This document shows, piece after piece, positions 45,201-53,246 of a stretch of 64,000 nt of DNA. Made by a program: the position numbers and the translations under genes. Source of the DNA: Pseudopedobacter sp036379295 (GTDB lineage Bacteria; Bacteroidota; Bacteroidia; Sphingobacteriales; Sphingobacteriaceae); contig DASVGY010000080.1 of NCBI GenBank assembly GCA_036379295.1, forward strand, positions 1 to 64,000, in the 5' to 3' direction. The notes beneath the pieces were generated by a model. The model made no database searches, had not been told where the DNA came from, and saw only the letters and a program-made list of their open reading frames with translations. How positions within the stretch are numbered: position 1 is the stretch's first letter; every line of letters begins with the position of its first letter.

Positions 45201-45237
45201 CCTCTAAACCTTTCCAATATTTCTTTGTGCTTTCCAT
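42223..45237 (-). CDS. actB: Alternative complex III subunit ActB (molybdopterin-like domain plus four-cluster ferredoxin)
   Basis: This 1004-residue protein has a Tat-type signal (RRDFLKAMGFGLGAVSLAAC, probably also lipidated). A molybdopterin-oxidoreductase-like domain without evident cofactor ligands spans about 50-720. A C-terminal ferredoxin domain has four cluster motifs: CTGCGACIVACNVEN, CQHCDHAPCETVCPV, CVGTRYCANNCPYK and CSMCIQRIQAGK with CQQTCPA. These fit three 4Fe-4S and one 3Fe-4S clusters, as in known ActB proteins. It passes electrons from the quinol site to ActA. Confidence 0.94.
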   Translation of the reverse strand: MESTKKYWKGLEEVKNTPEFAEHSKNEFAEPIPVEELLEGNSLNAVAPRRDFLKAMGFGLGAVSLAACNVAPVQKSVPYLIKPEEVTPGVANYYASSYKGGSILVKTREGRPIKIEGNPGCLVNKGGLNAQAQASVLDLYDVSKLKGPLSGGTEKSWDDIDSEVKRQLSKAQASGKMIAVVAATVNSPSTKAALAQFSAQYPATKLVTVDPVSYAGIIKANETAFGKAVLPQYRFDKANVIVSFGADFLGTWISPTQFTKQYVSNRNMASLNQKKMSRHIQFETGLSLTGTNADSRIAIKPSEEGAAILSLYVEVTGAAVSGASLTNAPAAAAIKLAAKELLAAKGAALVVSGSNSVATQTVVNAINSFLGSYGTTIDLDNPSYQFTGKDEDFTLLLADMKAGRVGAVLFLDANPAYNHPLAKDFVEAIKKVDLTVSFADRQDETADLCKIIAPNHHFLESWGDENPVEGYYTLVQPTINPIYNTRQAELSLLIWANYPNQDYYAFVRSNWEKSVLATAGKKWDDVLQAGFVSLPAKASASYTFAGAVDAAEVLKQSKALAKDIELHIYESVALGSGAQGNNPLLQEIPDPVSKVTWDNYAAINPKFAESLGLKQFDVVAIKTENYSVELPVIHQPGQAQGTVSVAVGYGRTKAGKVANGVGQNVYPFITYNTGTANFANTVTLSNTGGYAELALTQTHQTIEGRNIIREATFAEYKKNPAHGSGNGEGKEEKFDLWNKYDQPGHNWVMAIDLNACTGCGACIVACNVENNVPVVGKDEVRRRREMHWIRIDRYYTFEEDGAQLTKEDDIVGMKGTMENVSVVHQPMMCQHCDHAPCETVCPVLATVHSTEGLNHMAYNRCVGTRYCANNCPYKVRRFNWFNYWNDSRFDNYLNNEFTQLVLNPDVTTRFRGVMEKCSMCIQRIQAGKLKAKIEKRVLADGDVKVACQQTCPANAIVFGDANDPESEVSKALKNERTYYVLEELNVQPGVGYMTKITNTGSQEA

Positions 45238-45275
45238 TTAAGCTATATAAGACTGTAATTGTTTATTGCTAATTA

Positions 45276-46628
45276 TTAATAATGACATTTTCCACACTCT
45301 AAACCACCTAAAACTGCGGCGGTCACTTTTTCTCCCTTTTTGATTTTATCGTGTGCTGCTATCACCTTATCATAGTAAGCATTACCTTTTGAGTTTACTT
45401 CTGTTTCTTTATGACAGTTGATACACCATTTCATAGTTAAAGGAGAGTATTGATAAACCTCTGCCATTTCCTGTATTGGTCCGTGACATTTTTGGCAAGC
45501 GATACCCGCAACCTTAACATGTTGAGAGTGGTTAAAATAAGCCAAGTCTGGAAGGTTGTGAATTCTAACCCACTCTATAGGACGAGTATTTGTACCATAT
45601 TTCTGTGTTTCAGGATTGTAGTCTAACGCAGTATATATTTTTTGAATTTCCGGAGATATTTCACCGTTGTACTTTTCCGTAGCTTGTACATATTTATGAC
45701 AGTTCATACAGATGTTTAACGACGGAATGGTAGCGTTTTTTGACTTCCATGCCCCAGAGTGGCAGTATTGACATTCGATTTGGTTGGTACCTGCATGTAA
45801 TTGGTGAGAAAACTTGATTGGCTGTACCGGTTGGTAACCTTGCTGAACACCGGTGTTCCACAAACCCATCCAACCAAAAGAGCCGAGTGTGATTAATAGA
45901 GCAAGCACTACAAAGAAAACGAATTTCTTATTTCTCGCTAACTTTTTAACTACCGCAAATTTATCTTTTTCGACTTCCTCAATCTCTTCAGTTTGCGGCT
46001 CATCATCTTCTTCTTTTTTAACTAATAAGCGCTCTAAAGTACCAATTACGCGGTTTAAAACAACAATTACTAAGAAAGCAATCAAAACAACCGCAATCAA
46101 GCCAATTATCATAAAATTGCTTACGCCAGTTTCTGCCGGAGCGGCACCATCAGCGCCAGCGGTCGCAGTAGCAGCGGCAGGCTTTTCTGCACCGGCTTCT
46201 TTGATGTAGGTTAAGATGTTATCGATGTCGCCATCGCTCAACTGAGCAAAAGATGGCATCGCAACCTTATTGTATTCTTCAAAAATTGCTACGGCATCTT
46301 TATCGCCTGAGGCAATGAATGCTGAGGAATTTTTAATCCACTTGTGCAGCCACTCGTTACTCTGTTTTTCATTAACTCCAGCTAATGCAGGACCTAAAAC
46401 ACGTTTGTTAAGTGCGTGACAGGCAGAACAGTTAGCCTTGAATAATGCTTCGCCAGCGGCGGCATCTCCTGTTGGACCTGCACCTGCAGCAGCAGCTGGC
46501 GCAGCGGCCGCAGCAGTATCTGCCGGAGCAGCTTGACCAAACGTAAGACTAACAACACTTAAAGCAATGACAGATGCCAAAGCTAAGGGCCTAAAAATGC
46601 TTCTAAAATGAGATGAGAAGTTTCTCAT
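45276..46628 (-). CDS. actA: Alternative complex III subunit ActA with fused extra cytochrome c domain (six haem motifs)
   Basis: This protein of about 450 residues carries six CxxCH motifs. The first (CSACH, 67-71) is in an N-terminal mono-haem domain. Five (CQYCH at 286-290, CMNCH, CQKCH, CINCH, CGKCH) form the usual ActA pentahaem domain. Between them are an Ala/Pro-rich linker, two transmembrane helices (171-191 and 236-256) and an acidic stretch. The ATG at 46626-46628 gives a signal peptide ending TFGQA; an upstream TTG is rejected. It is first in the act-cox operon. Confidence 0.93.
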   Translation of the reverse strand: MRNFSSHFRSIFRPLALASVIALSVVSLTFGQAAPADTAAAAAPAAAAGAGPTGDAAAGEALFKANCSACHALNKRVLGPALAGVNEKQSNEWLHKWIKNSSAFIASGDKDAVAIFEEYNKVAMPSFAQLSDGDIDNILTYIKEAGAEKPAAATATAGADGAAPAETGVSNFMIIGLIAVVLIAFLVIVVLNRVIGTLERLLVKKEEDDEPQTEEIEEVEKDKFAVVKKLARNKKFVFFVVLALLITLGSFGWMGLWNTGVQQGYQPVQPIKFSHQLHAGTNQIECQYCHSGAWKSKNATIPSLNICMNCHKYVQATEKYNGEISPEIQKIYTALDYNPETQKYGTNTRPIEWVRIHNLPDLAYFNHSQHVKVAGIACQKCHGPIQEMAEVYQYSPLTMKWCINCHKETEVNSKGNAYYDKVIAAHDKIKKGEKVTAAVLGGLECGKCHY

Positions 46629-46710
46629 ATTGAGTTTATTATACAAAAATTAAAATATTAAGACTATAAAAATATTGACGATTGAAATAAGTCGTCCCAT
46701 TTTTGAATCA

Positions 46711-46743
46711 CAAAAGTATAATTAATTACGGTGTGGCTGACAA
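46711..46743 (-). promoter_or_regulatory. Promoter of the act-cox operon
   Basis: On the minus strand TTG (46743-46741), a 22-base spacer and TACTTTTG (46718-46711) match the Bacteroidota promoter. The leader to actA would be about 75 bases. The rest of the 291-base gap to argH shows no gene. Confidence 0.6.
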
Positions 46744-46919
46744 TTTGATGACCCTTTTTAATAATTTAGAAATATTCTAAATAAAGGACAATATTGCGTT
46801 TATAAGCAATTAAGCGTGATTTTGAATCTGACTGAGCAAGAGATGTTGAACATCACTTTAAAATTTATTCTATAATCATTTTATAACACGATATAATTTT
46901 TTTATGCCCTACAAAAGCA

Positions 46920-48251
46920 TTATTTAAGCAGCTTCTCTATCGCCTTATTTACCTCGGTAAAACCGAATTGGCGCATTACATTTTGCATCAACACACTTAC
47001 TTCTTTTAAGTTGAGTTCGCCGATACTTCCCTCATGGGTATGGTTTATTTGGTATTTTCCTGCAAAGTCTCCGTTCTCGATTGCTCTGCCTACTTTTTGG
47101 TATGCCTCTCTAAAAGGCGTACCACCCAAAACCAGCTTGTTAACTTCTTCTACCGAAAACAGGTATTGATACTTAGGGTCGTCCAGGATATTTTCTTTGA
47201 TTTTAATATTTTTCAACATCAATTTTGCCATATCTAAACAAGCCATTAGACTTTGAAAAGCCGGAAACAAGGTTTCTTTTTGTAATTGCATATCCCGGTG
47301 ATAACCCGATGGCAAATTGGTGGTAAGCATGATGATTTGGTTTGGAAGTGCTTGAAGTTGGTTGGTGCGACCGCGAATGATTTCCCACACATCGGGGTTT
47401 TTCTTGTGCGGCATGATGCTGCTTCCGGTGGTCAACTCATCTGGAAAAGAAATAAAACCGAAGTTTTGGTTCATAAACAAACACGCATCCATGGCCATTT
47501 TATTTAGCGTTGCCGCCACAGAAGACATTGCTTGCGACAAAATTCTCTCGGTTTTTCCGCGACCCATTTGTGCATAAACCACATTATAATTTAAAGTATT
47601 GAACCCCAATAAATTTGTGGTCATAGTGCGGTTTAACGGAAACGAAGAGCCATAACCTGCTGCAGAACCTAAAGGGTTTTTATTGCAAATTTTAAACGCT
47701 GCTAACAACAACTCCAAATCATCTACCAAACTCTCGGCGTAAGCGCCAAACCATAAACCAAAAGACGATGGCATAGCAATTTGTAGATGCGTGTAGCCTG
47801 GCATTAGCTTTTCTTTGTGTTCTTCGGCTAAAGTAGTTAACAGTTGGAACAGCTCATCTACCGAAGTCACCATTTCCTGTATCTGACTTCTAAAAAACAG
47901 TTTCAAATCTACCAAAACCTGATCGTTACGGGACCGGCCACTGTGTATTTTTTTTCCGGCTTCCCCTAATTTTTGCGTTAGCAGCAGCTCTACCTGCGAA
48001 TGCACATCTTCCACGCCGTCTTCGATTTTGAAGGTTCCGTTTTGGATATCATGGTAAATATTTTTAAGCTCCTTTTGTATTTGCTTTAAATCTTCGGCAC
48101 TCATTAAACCTATGCTTTCTAACATTTGAGTGTGCGCTAAAGAGCCGAGAACATCAAAAGAGGCCAGATATAAATCCATCTCTCTATCCTGCCCTACCGT
48201 AAAAATATCTACCTGTTGATTTGTTGAGGTATCTTTTTGCCAAAGTTTCAT
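46920..48251 (-). CDS. argH: Argininosuccinate lyase
   Basis: This 443-residue enzyme splits argininosuccinate into arginine and fumarate. The superfamily signature GSSIMPHKKNPDVWE holds the catalytic serine, HSGRSRNDQV is the substrate-binding block and PGYTHLQIAMP holds the conserved His region. It is transcribed alone; no other arg gene is in the window. Fumarate from it could feed the fumarase encoded nearby. Confidence 0.96.
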   Translation of the reverse strand: MKLWQKDTSTNQQVDIFTVGQDREMDLYLASFDVLGSLAHTQMLESIGLMSAEDLKQIQKELKNIYHDIQNGTFKIEDGVEDVHSQVELLLTQKLGEAGKKIHSGRSRNDQVLVDLKLFFRSQIQEMVTSVDELFQLLTTLAEEHKEKLMPGYTHLQIAMPSSFGLWFGAYAESLVDDLELLLAAFKICNKNPLGSAAGYGSSFPLNRTMTTNLLGFNTLNYNVVYAQMGRGKTERILSQAMSSVAATLNKMAMDACLFMNQNFGFISFPDELTTGSSIMPHKKNPDVWEIIRGRTNQLQALPNQIIMLTTNLPSGYHRDMQLQKETLFPAFQSLMACLDMAKLMLKNIKIKENILDDPKYQYLFSVEEVNKLVLGGTPFREAYQKVGRAIENGDFAGKYQINHTHEGSIGELNLKEVSVLMQNVMRQFGFTEVNKAIEKLLK

Positions 48252-48280
48252 GTTGTGGTTGCGTTTGTAAGATTTGGCAG

Positions 48281-48288
48281 CAAATATA
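48281..48288 (-). promoter_or_regulatory. -7 promoter element of argH
   Basis: On the minus strand TATATTTG matches TAnnTTTG and lies 29 bases before the argH ATG. No -33 TTG is found at the right spacing. Confidence 0.4.
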
Positions 48289-48712
48289 ACTTTTTATAAA
48301 AAATGGTGAGGATGTTTTCGTTTTAACATAGGTTTTGTATGTTTTCTTTTGTTGTGAGCTCTTTTAAGTAGCGGGTTTGTTTTCCCTAAACGTATTTCCT
48401 GCCCCTATGTTGGGCATTGGCAAATTCTTTTTTTAGAGCGTTCGAATTGATAAGTAGATATTTATTTGAATTGGGGCTAAGGCTTTTACCCGCTAGAACC
48501 CATTTTTTCTTTTACTTTTTTCATTGTTTGCTTACTTCATTGTTTTGCATTCAAGCATGCTTCGCAGGTTTTCCGCAAAAAGTAACAAAAACTCCCGTCT
48601 GCGCCAGTTGCTACAAAGGAAGTGCTTGAAATCTTTCATAAGTTCCGCAACCGCCAAGGACGAATTAGCGATTTACCTTGGTTTGTGCTTAGGCTAGATG
48701 TTGAGGGGGAAA
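48289..48712. other. Gene-free stretch between argH and the lipoprotein gene
   Basis: No coding region is convincing. From about 48508 to 48595 an imperfect inverted repeat (TTTTACTTTTTTC against GCAAAAAGTAACAAAA) suggests a decayed dispersed repeat. Two short plus-strand ORFs here lack family features. Confidence 0.35.
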
Positions 48713-49207
48713 CTATTTACAAACAGTCTTTTCTTTTAATAAAATCTCATGCAAAACACCGGATTCTAAACTTTTTAGCACCAACAAGCTATCTGTTTTT
48801 CTGGTGATCAAGAAAGTATCGGTAAACTTTCCGCTGCGGTAGCAGCTTCCTTGTGTTTTATATTTGAACTCTTTATCCACAAAGTTGCCGTCAAACTTTA
48901 GGGTGTCGCCTGTCATTTTGTAATAGCCTTTCGCGTATTCGTTCCATTGGCCTTTATCGTAGCATGGCCCACCCTGCAAATCTACTTTTGAAAAATTTTG
49001 GATGATGGTGTAAAAAGAATCGCAAGAAAAAGTGAACTTGAAGTGTTGGTAAGTTACCAACTGATTTTCATCTTCCACCGAGTTCTCGCTCCATTTACCT
49101 TGTAAAAATGCTTCGCCAGTTGATGTTTCCACTTTATTGAATTTGCAAGATGCCAAAGTGAATAAAATTGCAAAAGCTGAGGCAAAAAAGTATTGTTTGA
49201 ATTTCAT
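48713..49207 (-). CDS. Hypothetical lipoprotein
   Basis: This is a 164-residue outer- or inner-membrane lipoprotein; the signal MKFKQYFFASAFAILFTLASC ends in a lipobox. The mature part looks beta-rich, with GKWSENSVEDENQLV and two spaced cysteines (GGPCYDKG, GSCYRSG) that may form a disulfide. The layout recalls lipocalin-like small Bacteroidota lipoproteins, but I do not recognise the family. I chose the ATG at 49205-49207 because it starts the signal peptide; a longer frame upstream runs through the dispersed repeat at 49225. It follows fumC after a terminator. Confidence 0.7.
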   Translation of the reverse strand: MKFKQYFFASAFAILFTLASCKFNKVETSTGEAFLQGKWSENSVEDENQLVTYQHFKFTFSCDSFYTIIQNFSKVDLQGGPCYDKGQWNEYAKGYYKMTGDTLKFDGNFVDKEFKYKTQGSCYRSGKFTDTFLITRKTDSLLVLKSLESGVLHEILLKEKTVCK

Positions 49208-49224
49208 TTTACGTTTGAAAGGCT

Positions 49225-49302
49225 GCGTTAAGGATTGAAACGGATACCGGCCTTGTGAATAATGCCTTGTGGCGTATGAGTGTAAAGCCTGTTTAAACGC
49301 CC
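49225..49302 (-). repeat. Dispersed GGGCGTTT...TTAACGC element, copy 3 (inverted)
   Basis: On the minus strand the 78-base element starts GGGCGTTTAAACAGGCTTTAC and ends CCGTTTCAATCCTTAACGC. It shares both ends with copies 1 and 2 but is more diverged in the centre. It ends 17 bases before the start codon of the lipoprotein, so it forms most of that gene's leader. Confidence 0.62.
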
Positions 49303-49325
49303 AAATAATTAGAACGCTAAACAAC

Positions 49326-49352
49326 CTCACGAAGCATTTTACACTTCGTGAG
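49326..49352 (-). terminator. Terminator after fumC
   Basis: CTCACGAAG pairs perfectly with CTTCGTGAG around a 9-base loop, just past the fumC stop. On the minus strand GTTGTTTAG follows, a short T-rich tail. Confidence 0.65.
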
Positions 49353-49361
49353 ATTTGGATA

Positions 49362-50759
49362 TTATTTTAAAGAACCTACCATGTCTTCGGGTTTTACCCA
49401 CTCGGTAAACTGTTCTGAGGTCAACAAGCCTGATTCCACTGCTGCTTCACGCAGAGTTTTATTTTCTTTGTGCGCCTTTTTTGCGATTTTAGCCGCGTTT
49501 TCGTAGCCGATATGCGGATTTAAAGCGGTTACCAACATCAAGGAGTTATCTAAGTGCTTTTGAATCTCGGGAAGGTTAGGCAGAATACCTGCAGCACAGT
49601 TATTTGTGAAAGAAACGCAAGCATCGCCAATTAAACGGGCAGATTGCAACACGTTTGCCGCAATTACAGGTTTAAAAACGTTCAACTCGAAATGACCGGT
49701 TGCGCCGCCCACAGAAACCGCAACATCGTTCCCCATTACTTGTGCGCAAACCATGGTCAACGCTTCTGGCTGAGTGGGATTTACCTTGCCCGGCATAATA
49801 GAAGAGCCCGGTTCGTTATCTGGAATGATGATTTCGCCGATGCCACAACGAGGGCCAGAGCTCAACATGCGGATATCGTTTGCCACTTTCATTAATGAAA
49901 CCGCTGTACGCTTTAATGCGCCAGACATTTCTACCATGGCATCATGTGCGGCTAAAGCTTCAAATTTATTTGGAGCGGTGATAAAAGGCAATTTGGTTAA
50001 AGAAGCAATGTGCTTTGCGACTAAAAAATCGTAACCTTTTGGGGTATTTAAACCCGTTCCAACGGCTGTACCGCCCAACGCCAATTCTTTTACTGCCTCT
50101 AAAGCGTTGCTAATTGCTTTGATAGAATTGGTGATTTGTTGTGCATAACCAGAAAACTCTTGCCCCAAAGTTAGCGGTGTGGCATCCATAAAATGGGTGC
50201 GGCCTGTTTTGGTAATTTCGGCAAATTCTTCTGATTTTTTCGTTAAAGTATCACGCAAAAGCACCAAACCGGGGATGGTAACCTCCACCACTTGCTTATA
50301 AGTTGCAATGTGCATGGCCGTGGGGAAGGTATCGTTAGATGATTGCGATTTGTTTACGTCATCATTTGGGTGCAAAACTTTTTTGTCATCTGCCAAAGAA
50401 CCGCCGTTCATTACGTGAGCGTAATTGGCAATAACTTCGTTGGCATTCATGTTTGATTGTGTGCCCGAACCTGTTTGCCAAATCACTAAAGGGAACTGGT
50501 CATCAAGCTTGCCAGTTAAAATTTCATCACAAGCTTTAGCAATTAAATCTCTTTTTTCTGTGGATAGCACCCCTAAATCGGCATTTGCCATAGCGGCGGC
50601 CTTTTTTAGGTAGGCAAAAGCGTGTATAATCTCGATAGGCATTGAAGCCTCTGGACCAATTTTAAAATTGTTTCTTGAACGTTCGGTTTGTGCTCCCCAG
50701 TATTTTTCTGCCGGAACTTTTACCTCGCCCATGGTATCATGCTCTATTCTGTATTCCAT
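49362..50759 (-). CDS. fumC: Class II fumarate hydratase
   Basis: This 465-residue iron-independent fumarase interconverts fumarate and malate in the TCA cycle. The superfamily signature GSSIMPGKVNPTQPE holds the catalytic serine; WQTGSGTQSNMNANEV and GRTHFMDATPLTLGQE form the active site with residues from other subunits. It has its own promoter and terminator. Confidence 0.97.
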   Translation of the reverse strand: MEYRIEHDTMGEVKVPAEKYWGAQTERSRNNFKIGPEASMPIEIIHAFAYLKKAAAMANADLGVLSTEKRDLIAKACDEILTGKLDDQFPLVIWQTGSGTQSNMNANEVIANYAHVMNGGSLADDKKVLHPNDDVNKSQSSNDTFPTAMHIATYKQVVEVTIPGLVLLRDTLTKKSEEFAEITKTGRTHFMDATPLTLGQEFSGYAQQITNSIKAISNALEAVKELALGGTAVGTGLNTPKGYDFLVAKHIASLTKLPFITAPNKFEALAAHDAMVEMSGALKRTAVSLMKVANDIRMLSSGPRCGIGEIIIPDNEPGSSIMPGKVNPTQPEALTMVCAQVMGNDVAVSVGGATGHFELNVFKPVIAANVLQSARLIGDACVSFTNNCAAGILPNLPEIQKHLDNSLMLVTALNPHIGYENAAKIAKKAHKENKTLREAAVESGLLTSEQFTEWVKPEDMVGSLK

Positions 50760-50781
50760 TTGTGTGCTTTTTGTTACGGCG

Positions 50782-50813
50782 CAAAATTAAGCCTTTTTAT
50801 AGTTAAAGCCCAA
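50782..50813 (-). promoter_or_regulatory. Promoter of fumC
   Basis: On the minus strand TTG (50813-50811), a 21-base spacer and TAATTTTG (50789-50782) fit the -33/-7 consensus. The leader is about 15 bases. Confidence 0.55.
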
Positions 50814-50904
50814 TTATAAACCTAATAATGTGTAAAACTCTCTTTGTTTTAATAGCTATATAATTTCTATTTTCATCGCTCGTTTAAAATGTTTAAAAAT
50901 TATA

Positions 50905-52104
50905 ATGATTAAGATTCGCCCGTTCTGTTATTTGCTAGTTCCTGTATTTATTTTAGCTGCCTGTTCTTCATCTGGTTCAAAAGAAGAAAAAGAAAAGAAA
51001 AAAACAGACGATACCGCCAAAAAAGACAGTTTATCGTTGATTTTCGACCAAAAAAACAACAATAAAAAGTTGGATGCGTACTTTAACGAGATCCACAGAA
51101 AAAGGAATTATAACGGTAATGTGCTGATTGCCAAAAAAGGCAAGATTATTTATGAAGGTACTTTTGGCTGGGCAGATTACTTGCACCGCGACTCTTTAAA
51201 AATTGATTCGAAATTTCAATTGGCTTCGGTATCTAAACCGATGACGGCTACGGCAATTTTGATGTTGATGGAGGAAGGCAAATTAAAGCTTTCGCAAACG
51301 GTAGACGAGTTTTTCCCTGAATTTCCGTATAAAGGCATCACCATAGAAATGCTGCTTTCGCACCGTTCTGGATTAAATAACTATGTTTATTTTACTGATA
51401 AAATCTGGAAAGAAAAATATAAGGGCATGAGTAATTTGGATGTGATTAGGTTATATGCCGAACATAAACCAGCGCCTTATTTTCCGCCCAACAGGCAGTT
51501 CCATTACAACAACACTAATTTTATGCTGCTTTCTGCTATTGTTGCCAAAGTAAGCGGAATGGAGTTTGAAGATTTTATGCAGCAACATATTTTTAAACCC
51601 TCGGGAATGAAAAATACTGCTATTTATTCGACCACCAAATACCAAAAAATACCGGTAGATGTGGTTGGGCATGACAGGGTATGGCGCCGCTCTGTACGTC
51701 AGGATTTTTTAGATGGCCCAACCGGTGATAAAGGGGTGTATTCAACAGTGGAGGATTTGTTTTTGTTTGATAGGGCCTTACGTGATGGCAGATTGTTAAG
51801 TCAGCAAACTTTAGACTCGGCCTACACGCCACATAGCAAATTACAAAGCAATTATTTTGGTTACGGTTTAGGATGGCGGATGTATATTGATTCTGCACAC
51901 AACGAACATGTTATTTACCATACCGGTTGGTGGCATGGTTTCCGTCATATTTATCTGCGTGATATGAAACGCGATATTACCATTGTGATTTTGAGCAATT
52001 TGGTAAACGGCAGCATCAACCAGATTGATGATGTATATAAGATTTTAGGAATGCCCGTTGTTAGGCGAGGTGTAGGTGCAGATGCCGGTAGTGATGATGA
52101 GTAA
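50905..52104 (+). CDS. Class C beta-lactamase-family serine hydrolase lipoprotein
   Basis: This 399-residue lipoprotein (lipobox ILAAC, Cys20) has a Lys-rich linker and a beta-lactamase fold. The SxxK motif is Ser108-Lys111 (ASVSKPMT), the YxN motif is in FHYNNTNFM and the third motif HTG is in YHTGWWHGF. Proteins of this type are often peptidases or esterases rather than resistance enzymes; the actual substrate is unknown. It is convergent with nothing nearby and starts a short plus-strand run. Confidence 0.88.
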   Translation: MIKIRPFCYLLVPVFILAACSSSGSKEEKEKKKTDDTAKKDSLSLIFDQKNNNKKLDAYFNEIHRKRNYNGNVLIAKKGKIIYEGTFGWADYLHRDSLKIDSKFQLASVSKPMTATAILMLMEEGKLKLSQTVDEFFPEFPYKGITIEMLLSHRSGLNNYVYFTDKIWKEKYKGMSNLDVIRLYAEHKPAPYFPPNRQFHYNNTNFMLLSAIVAKVSGMEFEDFMQQHIFKPSGMKNTAIYSTTKYQKIPVDVVGHDRVWRRSVRQDFLDGPTGDKGVYSTVEDLFLFDRALRDGRLLSQQTLDSAYTPHSKLQSNYFGYGLGWRMYIDSAHNEHVIYHTGWWHGFRHIYLRDMKRDITIVILSNLVNGSINQIDDVYKILGMPVVRRGVGADAGSDDE

Positions 52105-52137
52105 TTATTTATTTTAACAAAACAAGCGTTTAATAAA

Positions 52138-52470
52138 ATGCCCTTACTTTTTTCTTACGGAACTTTACAAAAAGAGCAAGTACAGCTAGAAACTTTTGGC
52201 CGGTTGCTTAAAGGAAAAAGCGACAGCCTACCCGGTTATAAATTAGACCTTTTAGAAATAACCGACGCCGAGGTATTAAGAAAAAGCGGACAAAAGTTTC
52301 ATCCGATTATTAGGTACAGTGGCAATTTAAATGACGAAGTTGGTGGCGTATTGTTTGAGCTTACCGAAGAAGAAATTTTAGCTGCGGACAAGTATGAAGT
52401 TGCCGATTATAAAAGGATAGAAACGCGGTTTGCATCGGGGAAGTTGGGTTTTATTTATGTTGAGAAATAA
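52138..52470 (+). CDS. AIG2-like / gamma-glutamylcyclotransferase-fold protein
   Basis: This 110-residue protein opens with LLFSYGTLQKEQ, the substrate-loop signature of the gamma-glutamylcyclotransferase fold, followed by PGYKLDLL and VGGVLFELTEEE. The family acts on gamma-glutamyl or related amide bonds, but many small members are untested. It lies 33 bases after the serine hydrolase gene. Confidence 0.82.
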   Translation: MPLLFSYGTLQKEQVQLETFGRLLKGKSDSLPGYKLDLLEITDAEVLRKSGQKFHPIIRYSGNLNDEVGGVLFELTEEEILAADKYEVADYKRIETRFASGKLGFIYVEK

Positions 52471-52533
52471 GCTTATCAACACCTTTTTATTTTATTAAAA
52501 ATTATTGCCACATTTAGTAATCAAATAAAAACG

Positions 52534-53181
52534 ATGGCAATTTTTAACATGCTGCTTTACACGCACATCTTTTGTGGCGGTTTAAGCTTAGCAATTGGCT
52601 TATTTATGCTGATAGCAAAAAAGGGGACTGCTATGCACAAAAGCATCGGGACTATTTACTTTTTTACAATGTTGATTGCATCTTTAGTTGCCCTGCCAAT
52701 GTCTTTTATACATCCAAATTACTTTCTTTTTGTGATAGGTGTTTTTACAAGTTACATGCTGCTATCTGGCCGAAACTATATTAAAAAAGCAATTCATCCG
52801 GAAGTTACCAGGTTTGACTGGGCGCTTACTTTTTTGATGTTGCTTTTCGGGATTGCTTTTATTGGACTTGGGGCACTTAACTTAATACAATCCAATTATT
52901 TTGGGACAGTGCTGGTGGTTTTTGGTGGCATCAGCCTTTTATTTATCTTTCAGGATATTACAAACTTCAGAAAAAAATCAACGCTTAAAAATTATTGGCT
53001 AACCACGCATTTACAACGGATGGTGGGTAGTTACATTGCTTCTGTAACTGCATTTTTAGTGGTTAACAATAATTTTCTTCCCGGCGTTACGGCATGGCTT
53101 TTACCAACGGCGGTTATGGTTCCGCTAATTGTTGTTTGGAGCAGGAACTACGGAATCAAAACATTGAAAGCAAGGGTGTAA
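52534..53181 (+). CDS. DUF2306-like membrane protein
   Basis: This 215-residue integral membrane protein has six or seven helices. HIFCGGLSLAIGLFMLIAKK with MHKSIGTIYFFTMLIASL, and the late HLQRMVGSYIASVTAFLV, are typical of DUF2306 proteins; the conserved histidines could bind a cofactor, which is conjecture. The function is unknown. Confidence 0.72.
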   Translation: MAIFNMLLYTHIFCGGLSLAIGLFMLIAKKGTAMHKSIGTIYFFTMLIASLVALPMSFIHPNYFLFVIGVFTSYMLLSGRNYIKKAIHPEVTRFDWALTFLMLLFGIAFIGLGALNLIQSNYFGTVLVVFGGISLLFIFQDITNFRKKSTLKNYWLTTHLQRMVGSYIASVTAFLVVNNNFLPGVTAWLLPTAVMVPLIVVWSRNYGIKTLKARV

Positions 53182-53246
53182 ATTGTGTTTTGTTGGCTTA
53201 TAGTTTTGCAGCATCATATTTTTTAAATGCTTAATTGTTAACCAAA

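Noticed and set aside
48417..48807. Two short plus-strand ORFs after argH
   Set aside because: They are low-complexity, without family motifs or start signals, and overlap repeat-like DNA and the lipoprotein gene.
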